Counted from the stretch's first letter, positions 1 through 6,235 are shown. The stretch is DNA of 8,402 nucleotides from Fontibacterium sp038145245 (GCA_038145245.1 JAYQPI010000033.1:1-8402), one strand, 5' to 3'. Numbers and translations are program-made. The notes: generated by a model from the sequence alone, not told the origin.

Positions 1-63
1 AAAGAAATTAACTTTAAAGAACTATACGAACAACAATCTACTAATTTAATGCAAAAGCATTAG
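1..63 (+). CDS. secB: SecB C-terminal fragment (5' truncated by window edge)
   Basis: The first base opens a frame of 20 sense codons ending in TAG at 61-63, reading KEINFKELYEQQSTNLMQKH. The 'xINFxxLYxQ' pattern followed by a short polar tail is what alphaproteobacterial SecB proteins end with. SecB is the homotetrameric cytosolic chaperone that keeps preproteins unfolded and hands them to SecA. Position supports the call: in alphaproteobacteria secB commonly lies tail-to-tail with dnaQ, and here it overlaps the last 23 bases of dnaQ. Only about 20 residues are visible, so no core fold can be checked. The call rests on a short motif plus synteny; a chance open frame is the alternative. Confidence 0.62.
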   Translation, partial: KEINFKELYEQQSTNLMQKH

Positions 64-712
64 AAACATTCTTTTTTAAAAATTTATTATATTCCTCTAT
101 TTGTTCTTTAGAAATTTTAACAACAATACCCTCTCTATTCTCATTAATTAACCTCATCTTTTCATTAAAAATTTTATCATTGGACGTTAAATCTAGTGTT
201 AATTCTTTTTTATCAATTAATTCGATATAAACTTTGGAAAGTAATTGACAATCTAACAGCGCAGAATGTTTTTCTCTAGCTTCGATACTTATTTTAAACC
301 TCTTACATAAAGCATCTAGACTATTTCCAACTCCTGGAAACTTTGACCTAGCAATCTGCAATGTATCTAAAATATCAGATTTTAGAATTGGCTTTATATT
401 AAGTCTTTTTAATTCATTATTTAAAAATCCAAGATCAAAATCAGCATTATGAATAATAAGTTTTTTATCTTTAATAAAATTAAGAAAATCTTTAGCAATA
501 TCCTTAAATTTGGGTTTGCTTGATAAAAATTCATCAGAATAACCGTGTACACTAAAAGCATCTGCCGAAACTTTTATCTCTGGATTCAAAAAGGTATGAA
601 AAATATTTTTGGTAGGAATATGATTATTCAATTCAATACAAGCAATCTCAACCACTCTATCTTTCTCTGCGGACAATCCTGTAGTCTCAGTATCTAAAAT
701 AACTTCAATCAT
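41..712 (-). CDS. dnaQ: DNA polymerase III epsilon subunit (3'-5' proofreading exonuclease)
   Basis: This 223-residue protein is the proofreading exonuclease of the replicative polymerase, removing mispaired 3' nucleotides while bound to the alpha subunit. All three DEDDh exonuclease motifs are visible: ExoI DTETTGL with D7 and E9, ExoII HNADFDLGFL (88-97) with D93 matching E. coli D103, and ExoIII with H149 and D154. After residue 165 comes a Lys/Glu/Asn-rich C-terminal segment, the part that in this family tethers epsilon to alpha. Length is close to usual (E. coli 243). The ATG at 712-710 shares one base with the coaE stop, implying translational coupling. It is last in the minus-strand run and its 3' end overlaps the presumed secB end by 23 bases. 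Confidence 0.95.
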   Translation of the reverse strand: MIEVILDTETTGLSAEKDRVVEIACIELNNHIPTKNIFHTFLNPEIKVSADAFSVHGYSDEFLSSKPKFKDIAKDFLNFIKDKKLIIHNADFDLGFLNNELKRLNIKPILKSDILDTLQIARSKFPGVGNSLDALCKRFKISIEAREKHSALLDCQLLSKVYIELIDKKELTLDLTSNDKIFNEKMRLINENREGIVVKISKEQIEEYNKFLKKNVSNAFALN

Positions 713-1293
713 TAATTTAAAAGAATCTTATCAAGAATATTTTTTACCTGCAATTTAACTTTATTTTTAGTACTATTATAAATTGTAAAATCCGCATAAC
801 TTTCTTTGATCTTTTCGTTTGTTTGCTGTTTTTTTAATATACTTAAAAATTGTTTATCTAAATTTTTTCTTTTTTTAATTCTGCTTAAAAAAGAACTTTG
901 TGTAGTTTTAACAAAAATAAGAATATCAACAAAATTTAGCATTTTATTCTCAACTAAAAGAGGAACGTCTAAAACAACTAATTTATCTTTTTTACACTTA
1001 GATAGAAAAAAGATTAATTTTCTTCTAACTGTTGGGTGAATAATCTTATTTAAATATTTAAATTTTTTAGGGTTTTTTTTAAGAGCGGCTCTAAGTTCTT
1101 CTTTATTTATTCTGCCTTTATAGAGTTTTAAATTAAAGAATTTTGAAATTTTTTTATTAATAGTTTTATTGTTGTTATAAAGGTTGGCAACCTCATTATC
1201 TGCCGAAAAAATATTAAAACCTAGTTGTTTAAATATATTTGCAACAAATGATTTGCCACTTCCTACTGATCCTAAAATGCCAACTCTAACCAT
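712..1293 (-). CDS. coaE: dephospho-CoA kinase
   Basis: The product (193 residues from ATG) phosphorylates the 3'-hydroxyl of dephospho-CoA with ATP, the last step of coenzyme A synthesis, in the cytosol. A P-loop GSVGSGKS sits at 8-15 right after the first beta strand (VRVGIL). SADNEV (30-35) stands where the family has its 'DAD' acidic substrate site, LNKIIHP (81-87) matches the family LxxxiHP, DVPLLVE (109-115) matches DiPLLfE, and the Q-x-K-x-ADFTIYN stretch (156-173) matches the family C-terminal signature. I chose the ATG at 1293 over an in-frame TTG one codon upstream because ATG begins directly before the first beta strand. The start overlaps the aroE stop by 8 bases; the stop shares one base with the dnaQ ATG. 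Confidence 0.93.
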   Translation of the reverse strand: MVRVGILGSVGSGKSFVANIFKQLGFNIFSADNEVANLYNNNKTINKKISKFFNLKLYKGRINKEELRAALKKNPKKFKYLNKIIHPTVRRKLIFFLSKCKKDKLVVLDVPLLVENKMLNFVDILIFVKTTQSSFLSRIKKRKNLDKQFLSILKKQQTNEKIKESYADFTIYNSTKNKVKLQVKNILDKILLN

Positions 1294-2113
1294 CAATTTT
1301 ACTTCTAAGCTTCTTATAAATATCCTTTGTTATTTTTGGATTTATCTTATTCCATATATAAAATGCCTTTCGCGCCTGATAAATAAACATATCTAAACCA
1401 GTAAAAGTTTTATGACCCTTCATTCTAGCTTCTCTTAAAAACCTTGTATTTTCTGGATTATAGACGATATCTACAACATTAACTTTTTTATCAAAAATAT
1501 TAAAATCAAACTTTAAATCCCCCTGACCAAGCATACCTAAACTTGTGACATTAATTAAAATTTGAACCTCACCAAATACTTTATAACGATCGTCCCATTT
1601 AATGGGACGAACAATTTTTTTAAATTTTTTCTTAAATACTTTTAATTTAGAGAAAGTTCTATTCGTTATGTATATTTTTTTTACTCCTTTTTGGATTAAA
1701 GCAAGAATAATGGAAGAAGTAACGCCTCCAGCGCCAATGATCCCTGCTGTTTTAATTCTGGCCTTAACTTTTTTTAAAATACCCGAATAGAAACCATAAA
1801 CATCAGTATTATCACCAACCAATTCTTTTTTATTTAAGTAAACAGTATTCACCGAAGAAGTTTTTAGAGCATCTCCCTTTAAAATATCTAAATATTTAAT
1901 AACATTATTTTTAAATGGTATAGTTACATTAATTCCCTCTATTTCTCTTTTTCTAACTTTATTTAAAATTTTCTTTATTGAGCTTTGTGTTATTTTTAAT
2001 TTTTTATATTCACAATTAATTCTATTCGCACGAAACCAATAATTATGCAAAGCTGGAGACAAAGAATGTTTAATAGGATTTCCAATAACTAAAAATTTTT
2101 TTTTATCTTTCAT
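1286..2113 (-). CDS. aroE: shikimate dehydrogenase (NADP+)
   Basis: This 275-residue enzyme reduces 3-dehydroshikimate to shikimate with NADPH in the aromatic amino acid/chorismate pathway. Shikimate-site residues are in place: S17 and S19 in SLSP, K68 in NVTIPFK (the catalytic lysine), N89 in SVNT, D104 in GDNTD (catalytic aspartate) and Q246 in the GLDMFIYQA segment. The Rossmann glycine motif GAGG is at 127-130, followed by VTSS rather than the common AAR. NRT at 151-153 is the family's NADPH-selecting motif. Length is typical (about 270-290). The ATG at 2113 overlaps the maf 3' end by 11 bases and its stop overlaps coaE by 8, so it is a middle gene of a coupled run. Presence of this enzyme fits a free-living organism. 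Confidence 0.95.
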   Translation of the reverse strand: MKDKKKFLVIGNPIKHSLSPALHNYWFRANRINCEYKKLKITQSSIKKILNKVRKREIEGINVTIPFKNNVIKYLDILKGDALKTSSVNTVYLNKKELVGDNTDVYGFYSGILKKVKARIKTAGIIGAGGVTSSIILALIQKGVKKIYITNRTFSKLKVFKKKFKKIVRPIKWDDRYKVFGEVQILINVTSLGMLGQGDLKFDFNIFDKKVNVVDIVYNPENTRFLREARMKGHKTFTGLDMFIYQARKAFYIWNKINPKITKDIYKKLRSKIDG

Positions 2114-2690
2114 TTGCTTTATAATAATTAATTAATTGTTTAATTGGCATCCCCATAACAGAGTATTCATCTCCCTTTATTTCTTCAAATAAATCTTTGC
2201 CCATTCCTTCTATTTGATAAACGCCATATTTCTTAATGATTTCTAGACCTAATTTTTGCAAATAATCTTTAATAAAATTATCTGAAAATTGCCTCATCTT
2301 TAAAATAACGTGTTCTGTGTGCATCCAAATAGTTGATCCGTTCTTGCTCAAGCAAATAGAACTAAATAAAGAATGTTCTTTCCCATTTAATCTTTTCATC
2401 AAACTTATTGCCAATTCCATTGTTTCTGGTTTGCTAAATATACTGCCTTCAAAATCCAAAATTTGATCCGCGCCTAGAACAATCTCGTCATGTATTTTGC
2501 TGCTTATTTTTTTTGCTTTTGTTTCAGCAAGAGCCCTTGAAACCTCAAATGAACTGAACTTCTCTGCTAATAAAGAATTTTTTATTTCATCCTCATCTAT
2601 ATTGGCAGCTTCTACTTTAACATTAAAACCAAAATCATTTAATATTTTTAGCCTTATCCCGCTAGCGGATGCTAAAATTATTTTTCTCAT
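2103..2690 (-). CDS. maf: Maf family nucleotide pyrophosphatase
   Basis: This 195-residue protein belongs to the Maf/HAM1 fold, house-cleaning enzymes that hydrolyse non-canonical or surplus nucleoside triphosphates to monophosphates and pyrophosphate. The N-terminal signature LASASGIRLKIL (6-17) carries the SAS-x-x-R motif, GADQIL follows near residue 73, and the C-terminal GVYQIEGMGKDLFEEI plus GDEYSVMGMPI matches the substrate-proximal region of the family. The 'YQIEG...GMP' form resembles the second alphaproteobacterial Maf type rather than E. coli YhdE; whether it prefers m7GTP, dTTP/UTP or another substrate cannot be told from sequence alone. The ATG at 2690 shares one base with the ppsR stop (TAATG) and the end overlaps aroE by 11 bases. 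Location between ppsR and aroE is the usual alphaproteobacterial one. Confidence 0.92.
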   Translation of the reverse strand: MRKIILASASGIRLKILNDFGFNVKVEAANIDEDEIKNSLLAEKFSSFEVSRALAETKAKKISSKIHDEIVLGADQILDFEGSIFSKPETMELAISLMKRLNGKEHSLFSSICLSKNGSTIWMHTEHVILKMRQFSDNFIKDYLQKLGLEIIKKYGVYQIEGMGKDLFEEIKGDEYSVMGMPIKQLINYYKANER

Positions 2691-3505
2691 TAGCTATTTT
2701 TAATTTCGTGAATCTTTATAATTGAGGCAGCCGTTTCTTCAACGGACTTTCTTGTTACATCAATTGTTGGAATATTATTTAACTTAAAAATTTTTCTACT
2801 TTCATCAAGCTCTTCTTTTATTCTTTCCAAATCAACATAAGATGTGTGCTTTTCTTCGCTTAATGTGTTAAGCCTATTTTTTCTTATATCTGCTAGCCTT
2901 TCGGGGTCGGCGACCAATCCTACTATTGTTTTTATTTTATTCTTTAAAACCTCATCTGGTATTTTTTGATTTGGAACCATTGGAATGTTAGCTGACTTAT
3001 AACCTTTATTTGCAAGATAGATTGTTGTTGGTGTTTTGCTAGTTCTACTAATTCCTAAAATAATTATATCAGCTTCTAAAATTGTTTCTAGTTTTTGGCC
3101 ATCGTCATGTTCGATGCTAAATTGCATTGCGGCAATTTTTTTATAATATTCTTTATTTAAAATATGTTGACCGCTTGGTTTTCTATTAGCTTTTCTATTA
3201 AGCGCTGTCTCAAATTTTGGAATTAAATAATCTAAAACTCCAAAACAAGGAATTTTATGTTTTTCTGTTTCTTTAATTAAAAAAGAAGTAACATCAGGCT
3301 CAACGAGAGTGTAAAGTATAATAGAGTTTCCTAGTTTATTACATTTTTCTAATAATGTTGTAATTTGAGTCTGTGTTCTAACAAATGAAAAATGATGTAA
3401 ACTGTTATTAAAATTCTCAAACTGAGCTTTTAAAGCTAAAAATATCCTATCAAGAGTTTCGCCGGTTGAATCTGATACTAAAAAAACATTATATTTTCTG
3501 TTCAT
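2690..3505 (-). CDS. ppsR: pyruvate,phosphate dikinase / PEP synthetase regulatory protein (DUF299)
   Basis: The 271-residue product belongs to the bifunctional Ser/Thr kinase and phosphorylase family that inactivates PPDK or PEP synthetase using ADP and reactivates it using phosphate, setting the direction of pyruvate/PEP exchange. SDSTGET (11-17) is the N-terminal signature, FSIEHDDG (129-136) the central one, and GISRTSKT (151-158) the P-loop, followed by TPTTIYLA. Length is usual for the family. No target gene lies in the window, so PPDK versus PEP synthetase as partner is undecided. It is the first gene of the minus-strand run, starts at the edge of the candidate replication origin, and has a DnaA-box-like 9-mer 6 bases upstream of its ATG. 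In Caulobacter the homologous gene flanks the origin opposite hemE. Confidence 0.94.
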   Translation of the reverse strand: MNRKYNVFLVSDSTGETLDRIFLALKAQFENFNNSLHHFSFVRTQTQITTLLEKCNKLGNSIILYTLVEPDVTSFLIKETEKHKIPCFGVLDYLIPKFETALNRKANRKPSGQHILNKEYYKKIAAMQFSIEHDDGQKLETILEADIIILGISRTSKTPTTIYLANKGYKSANIPMVPNQKIPDEVLKNKIKTIVGLVADPERLADIRKNRLNTLSEEKHTSYVDLERIKEELDESRKIFKLNNIPTIDVTRKSVEETAASIIKIHEIKNS

Positions 3506-3510
3506 AAATT

Positions 3511-3519
3511 TGTTGATAA
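3511..3519 (-). promoter_or_regulatory. DnaA-box-like 9-mer
   Basis: The plus strand reads TGTTGATAA, so the minus strand reads TTATCAACA, one mismatch from the consensus TTATCCACA. It is the best match in the gap and lies 6 bases upstream of the ppsR start codon, inside what would be the ppsR leader. Confidence 0.5.
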
Positions 3520-3584
3520 GTCTTTATAATTATTTTTTATACATTTCTAACTTTAAAAAAATATAACGTTAACATTTAATTAAT

Positions 3585-3606
3585 TGTTATTATTTAATTA
3601 ATAACA
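3585..3606. repeat. inverted repeat in candidate origin
   Basis: Arms TGTTATTA (3585-3592) and TAATAACA (3599-3606) are perfect 8-base complements around a 6-base centre TTTAAT. It lies next to a TTAA-N7-TTAA pattern at 3569-3583. There is no U-tract on either side, so it is not an intrinsic terminator. It could be a dimeric-protein site or a chance palindrome in A/T-rich DNA. Confidence 0.45.
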
Positions 3607-3637
3607 TTAATAAGTTTATTTTTTTATATTTTAGGAT

Positions 3638-3646
3638 TGTTGATAG
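3638..3646 (-). promoter_or_regulatory. weak DnaA-box-like 9-mer
   Basis: The plus strand reads TGTTGATAG (minus CTATCAACA), two mismatches from TTATCCACA. It shares TGTTGATA with the box at 3511-3519, in the same orientation, and lies just right of the A/T-only stretch 3615-3632. Alone it would be unconvincing; it counts only with its neighbours. Confidence 0.35.
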
Positions 3647-3701
3647 TTTTAAATAAACTTCATAAATATAAAGTTTTTAAAAATAATTATTCAACAACAC
3701 T

Positions 3702-3721
3702 TGTTAATAAACTGTTAATAA
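3702..3721 (-). repeat. tandem TGTTAATAA pair with 11-base period (weak DnaA boxes / CtrA-like site)
   Basis: TGTTAATAA occurs at 3702-3710 and again at 3713-3721, starts 11 bases apart, about one helical turn. Each is TTATTAACA on the minus strand, two mismatches from a consensus DnaA box. The pair also creates TTAA (3704-3707), seven bases, TTAA (3715-3718), the half-site spacing of the alphaproteobacterial cell-cycle regulator CtrA. A partly inverted copy, TTATTCAACA at 3687-3696, precedes the pair. High A+T raises the chance background, so protein binding is inference. Confidence 0.4.
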
Positions 3722-3780
3722 AAATATAAACACATTAATAACATAACCATATTATACTACTATCTTTACTAATATTATTA

Positions 3781-4794
3781 ATGATTAGTTCTCTTAAATA
3801 TTCTCTCTTAAATAAACAAAAAAATTTTCCTATTTGGTTTATGCGACAAGCAGGAAGATATCTTCCNNNNNNNNNNNNNNNNNNNNNNNNNNNNNNNNNN
3901 NNNNNNNNNNNNNNNNNNNNNNNNNNNNNNNNNNNNNNNNNNNNNNNNNNNNNNNNNNNNNNNNNNNNNNNNNNNNNNNNNNNNNNNNNNNNNNNNNNNN
4001 NNNNNNNNNNNNNNNNNNNNNNNNNNNNNNNNNNNNNNNNNNNNNNNNNNNNNNNNNNNNNNNNNNNNNNNNNNNNNNNNNNNNNNNNNNNNNNNNNNNN
4101 NNNNNNNNNNNNNNNNNNNNNNNNNNNNNNNNNNNNNNNNNNNNNNNNNNNNNNNNNNNNNNNNNNNNNNNNNNNNNNNNNNNNNNNNNNNNNNNNNNNN
4201 NNNNNNNNNNNNNNNNNNNNNNNNNNNNNNNNNNNNNNNNNNNNNNNNNNNNNNNNNNNNNNNNNNNNNNNNNNNNNNAAAGAAATAATAAAAATAATTA
4301 AAAGGCTAGAACATTTAATTTATATTCATTGCAAAGAGCAAATATTAGCTGGAGCCGATATTATTCAGTTATTTGATAGTTGGGCCGGTTTAATTAATAA
4401 AAAAAATTTAAAAGAATATTGTATAAATCCAAACAAAAATATTGTTAATAGAATAAAAAAAAATTTTCCACAAAACCCAGTTATTTGTTTTCCGAAAGGA
4501 ATTAATAAAAATATTAATAACTTTATAAAAGAAGTAAAACCCCATGGAATTAGCATTGATTATGATGTTAATCTTAACAATTTAGATTTAAATAATGATG
4601 TGGTTTTTCAAGGAGGAATGGATCCAAAATTTTTATTGGGAAATAACAAAAGAATGTTTGAAGAAGCAAAAAAATATTTAGATTTTTTTAAAAACAAACC
4701 ATACATATTTAATTTAGGCCATGGGATATTGCCAAAAACAAAGCCAGAAAACATTAAGAAACTCGTTGAGTTTGTAAGAAGCTATAATTTATGA
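3781..4794 (+). CDS. hemE: uroporphyrinogen decarboxylase (internal part undetermined)
   Basis: HemE removes four carboxyl groups from uroporphyrinogen III to give coproporphyrinogen III in the cytosol. The N-terminal signature PIWFMRQAGRYLP (17-29) is visible and holds the conserved Arg residues of the substrate cleft. After the gap come FDSWAG (198-203), QGGMDP (277-282) where most relatives have QGNLDP, and FNLGHGILPKT (310-320) with the conserved His at 314. Residues 29-166 fall in the 412 unknown bases, so the catalytic Asp and Tyr cannot be checked. The frame is kept across the gap and total length, 337, is close to the usual 340-355, so the gap size looks right. The ATG at 3781 gives the usual distance to the signature. 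No clear Shine-Dalgarno precedes it. Its TGA overlaps the hemH ATG (ATGA, 4 bases). Confidence 0.93.
   Translation: MISSLKYSLLNKQKNFPIWFMRQAGRYLXXXXXXXXXXXXXXXXXXXXXXXXXXXXXXXXXXXXXXXXXXXXXXXXXXXXXXXXXXXXXXXXXXXXXXXXXXXXXXXXXXXXXXXXXXXXXXXXXXXXXXXXXXXXXXXXXXXXXXXXXXXXXXXXXXXXXXXXXXKEIIKIIKRLEHLIYIHCKEQILAGADIIQLFDSWAGLINKKNLKEYCINPNKNIVNRIKKNFPQNPVICFPKGINKNINNFIKEVKPHGISIDYDVNLNNLDLNNDVVFQGGMDPKFLLGNNKRMFEEAKKYLDFFKNKPYIFNLGHGILPKTKPENIKKLVEFVRSYNL
3867..4278. other. assembly gap or masked bases (412 N)
   Basis: All 412 bases are N. With the two bases of the split codon before it, the gap equals 138 codons, so hemE continues in frame. No feature inside can be described; frames that run through the Ns in other phases have no meaning. 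Confidence 0.99.
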
Positions 4795-5804
4795 GTTTTG
4801 ATTTAGAAAAAATTAACCACCCAAAAATCAAATTTGGAAAAACCGGGGTCTTATTGGTTAATCTTGGGACGCCTGATTCAACGAGTTGGTGCGATATTAG
4901 AAAATATTTAAAAGAATTCTTATCCGATACAAGAGTAATCGAGGTTAACCCTGTTCTTTGGCAAATTATTTTAAATTTATTTATATTAACTTTTAGACCT
5001 TCAAAAACTGCACATGCTTATAAACAAATCTGGATGAAGGATACCAATGAGTCTCCGCTTAGATATTATACTAAAAACCAGACTCAAAAATTAAAAGAAA
5101 AGATAGGCAAAGATAACGTTATTGTTGATTATGCGATGAGGTATGGAAACCCAAGTATAAAAAGTAAATTAGATTTTTTGAAAAAAGAGGGCTGTGAAAA
5201 AATTATTATTTTCCCTTTATATCCGCAATATGCGGCGGCAACTACCGCAACAGTATGTGATGAGGTTTATAGAAATTTAATAAAAATGAGGTGGCAGCCT
5301 AGTTTGCAAACTATCCCACATTATGAAAGCGAACCTTTTTATATTGATGCTCTTATAAAAAGCATAAAAAAGAAAGTTTTAGAAATAAAATGGAAGCCAG
5401 ATTTAATTCTAGCCTCTTATCACGGCATACCTAAGAAATATTTTACAAAGGGAGATCCATATCATTGCTATTGTCAAAAAACTACACGACTGATGAAAGA
5501 AAAATTTGGAGACATTCCTATCGAGACTACTTTTCAATCAAGGTTTGGACCAGAAGAATGGCTAACCCCTTATACAGATAAAACTTTAGAAGAATTGCCT
5601 AAAAAAGGTAAAAAAAATGTCCTTATGATATGTCCGGGGTTCTCGTCAGACTGTGTAGAAACTTTAGAAGAAATAGCAATTCAAGGAAAAGAAAGCTTTC
5701 TCGAAAATGGAGGGGAAAATTATGATGTTGTTCCTTGTTTAAATGACAATGATGATCATATTAAAATGATGGAACATATTGTTAAAAAATATTTAATTAA
5801 CTAA
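4791..5804 (+). CDS. hemH: ferrochelatase (protoporphyrin/heme ferrochelatase)
   Basis: The 337-residue product inserts Fe(II) into protoporphyrin IX, the final step of protoheme synthesis, at the inner face of the membrane. Signatures in order: GVLLVNLGTPDS (19-30), FPLYPQYAAATT (141-152), SYHGIP (209-214) with metal-binding H211, GDPYHCYCQKTTRL (221-234), the FQSRFGPEEWLTPYTD block (248-263), and CPGFSSDCVETLEEI (281-295) with E290 matching the active-site Glu of human and Bacillus enzymes. Cysteines C226, C228, C281 and C288 are candidates for the [2Fe-2S] cluster reported in the Caulobacter enzyme; which ones bind is inference. The start overlaps hemE by ATGA and the stop shares one base with hemJ, so the three heme genes are probably cotranscribed and coupled. 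Confidence 0.95.
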   Translation: MSFDLEKINHPKIKFGKTGVLLVNLGTPDSTSWCDIRKYLKEFLSDTRVIEVNPVLWQIILNLFILTFRPSKTAHAYKQIWMKDTNESPLRYYTKNQTQKLKEKIGKDNVIVDYAMRYGNPSIKSKLDFLKKEGCEKIIIFPLYPQYAAATTATVCDEVYRNLIKMRWQPSLQTIPHYESEPFYIDALIKSIKKKVLEIKWKPDLILASYHGIPKKYFTKGDPYHCYCQKTTRLMKEKFGDIPIETTFQSRFGPEEWLTPYTDKTLEELPKKGKKNVLMICPGFSSDCVETLEEIAIQGKESFLENGGENYDVVPCLNDNDDHIKMMEHIVKKYLIN

Positions 5805-6235
5805 TGAGTTTATATTTAACGCTAAAAGCAATTCATATTATTGCTGTCGTTTCTTGGATGGTTGGACTTTTATATTTACCAAGATTATTTGTTTATCACG
5901 TTGAAAATAATAGTGCCGAAACCTCAAAAATTTTTAAAATTATGGAAAAAAAATTAATGAAAATAATTATGAACCCAGCAATGATTATTACTTGGCTGTC
6001 TGGTTTGTCAGTTTTGTGGATCTTAGGATTTAATAATATTTTTACTTTGTGGCTATCTCTTAAATTTTTATTTGTAATTGCTCTTTCCGGTTATCATGGT
6101 TTTTTATCAAAGTGCTTGAAGGATTTTGAATTTGATAGAAATAAAAGATCTGCAAAATTTTTTAGAGTTATAAATGAAATACCGACTATAATACTGATAA
6201 TTATTGTCTTTTTGGTTATTTTTAAACCTGCTTGA
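5804..6235 (+). CDS. hemJ: HemJ-type protoporphyrinogen IX oxidase (membrane protein)
   Basis: This 143-residue protein matches the HemJ (UPF0093) family, a heme-containing membrane enzyme that oxidises protoporphyrinogen IX to protoporphyrin IX, the step just before ferrochelatase. Four hydrophobic segments lie near residues 4-29, 56-75, 80-102 and 124-141. Conserved polar residues are visible: H11 in the first helix, the LPRLFVYH block (25-32), K87 and H98 in the third segment (WLSLKFLF...SGYHG), and R121/E125 before the last helix. Length is normal (140-150 in alphaproteobacteria). The ATG uses the last base of the hemH stop (TAATG). Placement directly after hemH supports function; no hemG or hemY gene is seen in the window. 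Confidence 0.92.
   Translation: MSLYLTLKAIHIIAVVSWMVGLLYLPRLFVYHVENNSAETSKIFKIMEKKLMKIIMNPAMIITWLSGLSVLWILGFNNIFTLWLSLKFLFVIALSGYHGFLSKCLKDFEFDRNKRSAKFFRVINEIPTIILIIIVFLVIFKPA

Larger units (their letters stand above)
3506..3780. other. candidate chromosomal replication origin (oriC) / divergent intergenic region
   Basis: No gene is seen in this 275-base stretch. By hand count 37 of 275 bases are G or C (about 13%), much lower than in the flanking genes. It separates two divergent clusters, ppsR leftward and hemE rightward, so both are read away from it. Known from the family: the Caulobacter origin lies between hemE and the ppsR homologue. Seen here: a good DnaA-box-like 9-mer (3511-3519), three weaker ones (3638-3646, 3702-3710, 3713-3721), two TTAA-N7-TTAA patterns (3569-3583, 3704-3718) like CtrA sites, an inverted repeat (3585-3606), and long A/T-only stretches such as 3615-3632 that could unwind. 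It must also contain the ppsR and hemE promoters; a TATACT at 3753-3758 is a possible hemE -10, without a convincing -35. Origin function is inference. Confidence 0.6.

Noticed and set aside
806..1039. Open frame on the plus strand opposite coaE
   Set aside because: It is antisense to a gene with clear family motifs, is Phe/Leu-rich low-complexity as expected from reversed Lys/Asn codons, and matches no family I recognise.
3506..3780. Small RNA or riboswitch upstream of hemE
   Set aside because: Almost no G+C for stable stems, no recognisable riboswitch core, and no terminator before hemE.
3834..4301. Second open frame running through the N run beside hemE
   Set aside because: It stays open only because the Ns hide stops; its few known codons are out of phase with the hemE motifs.
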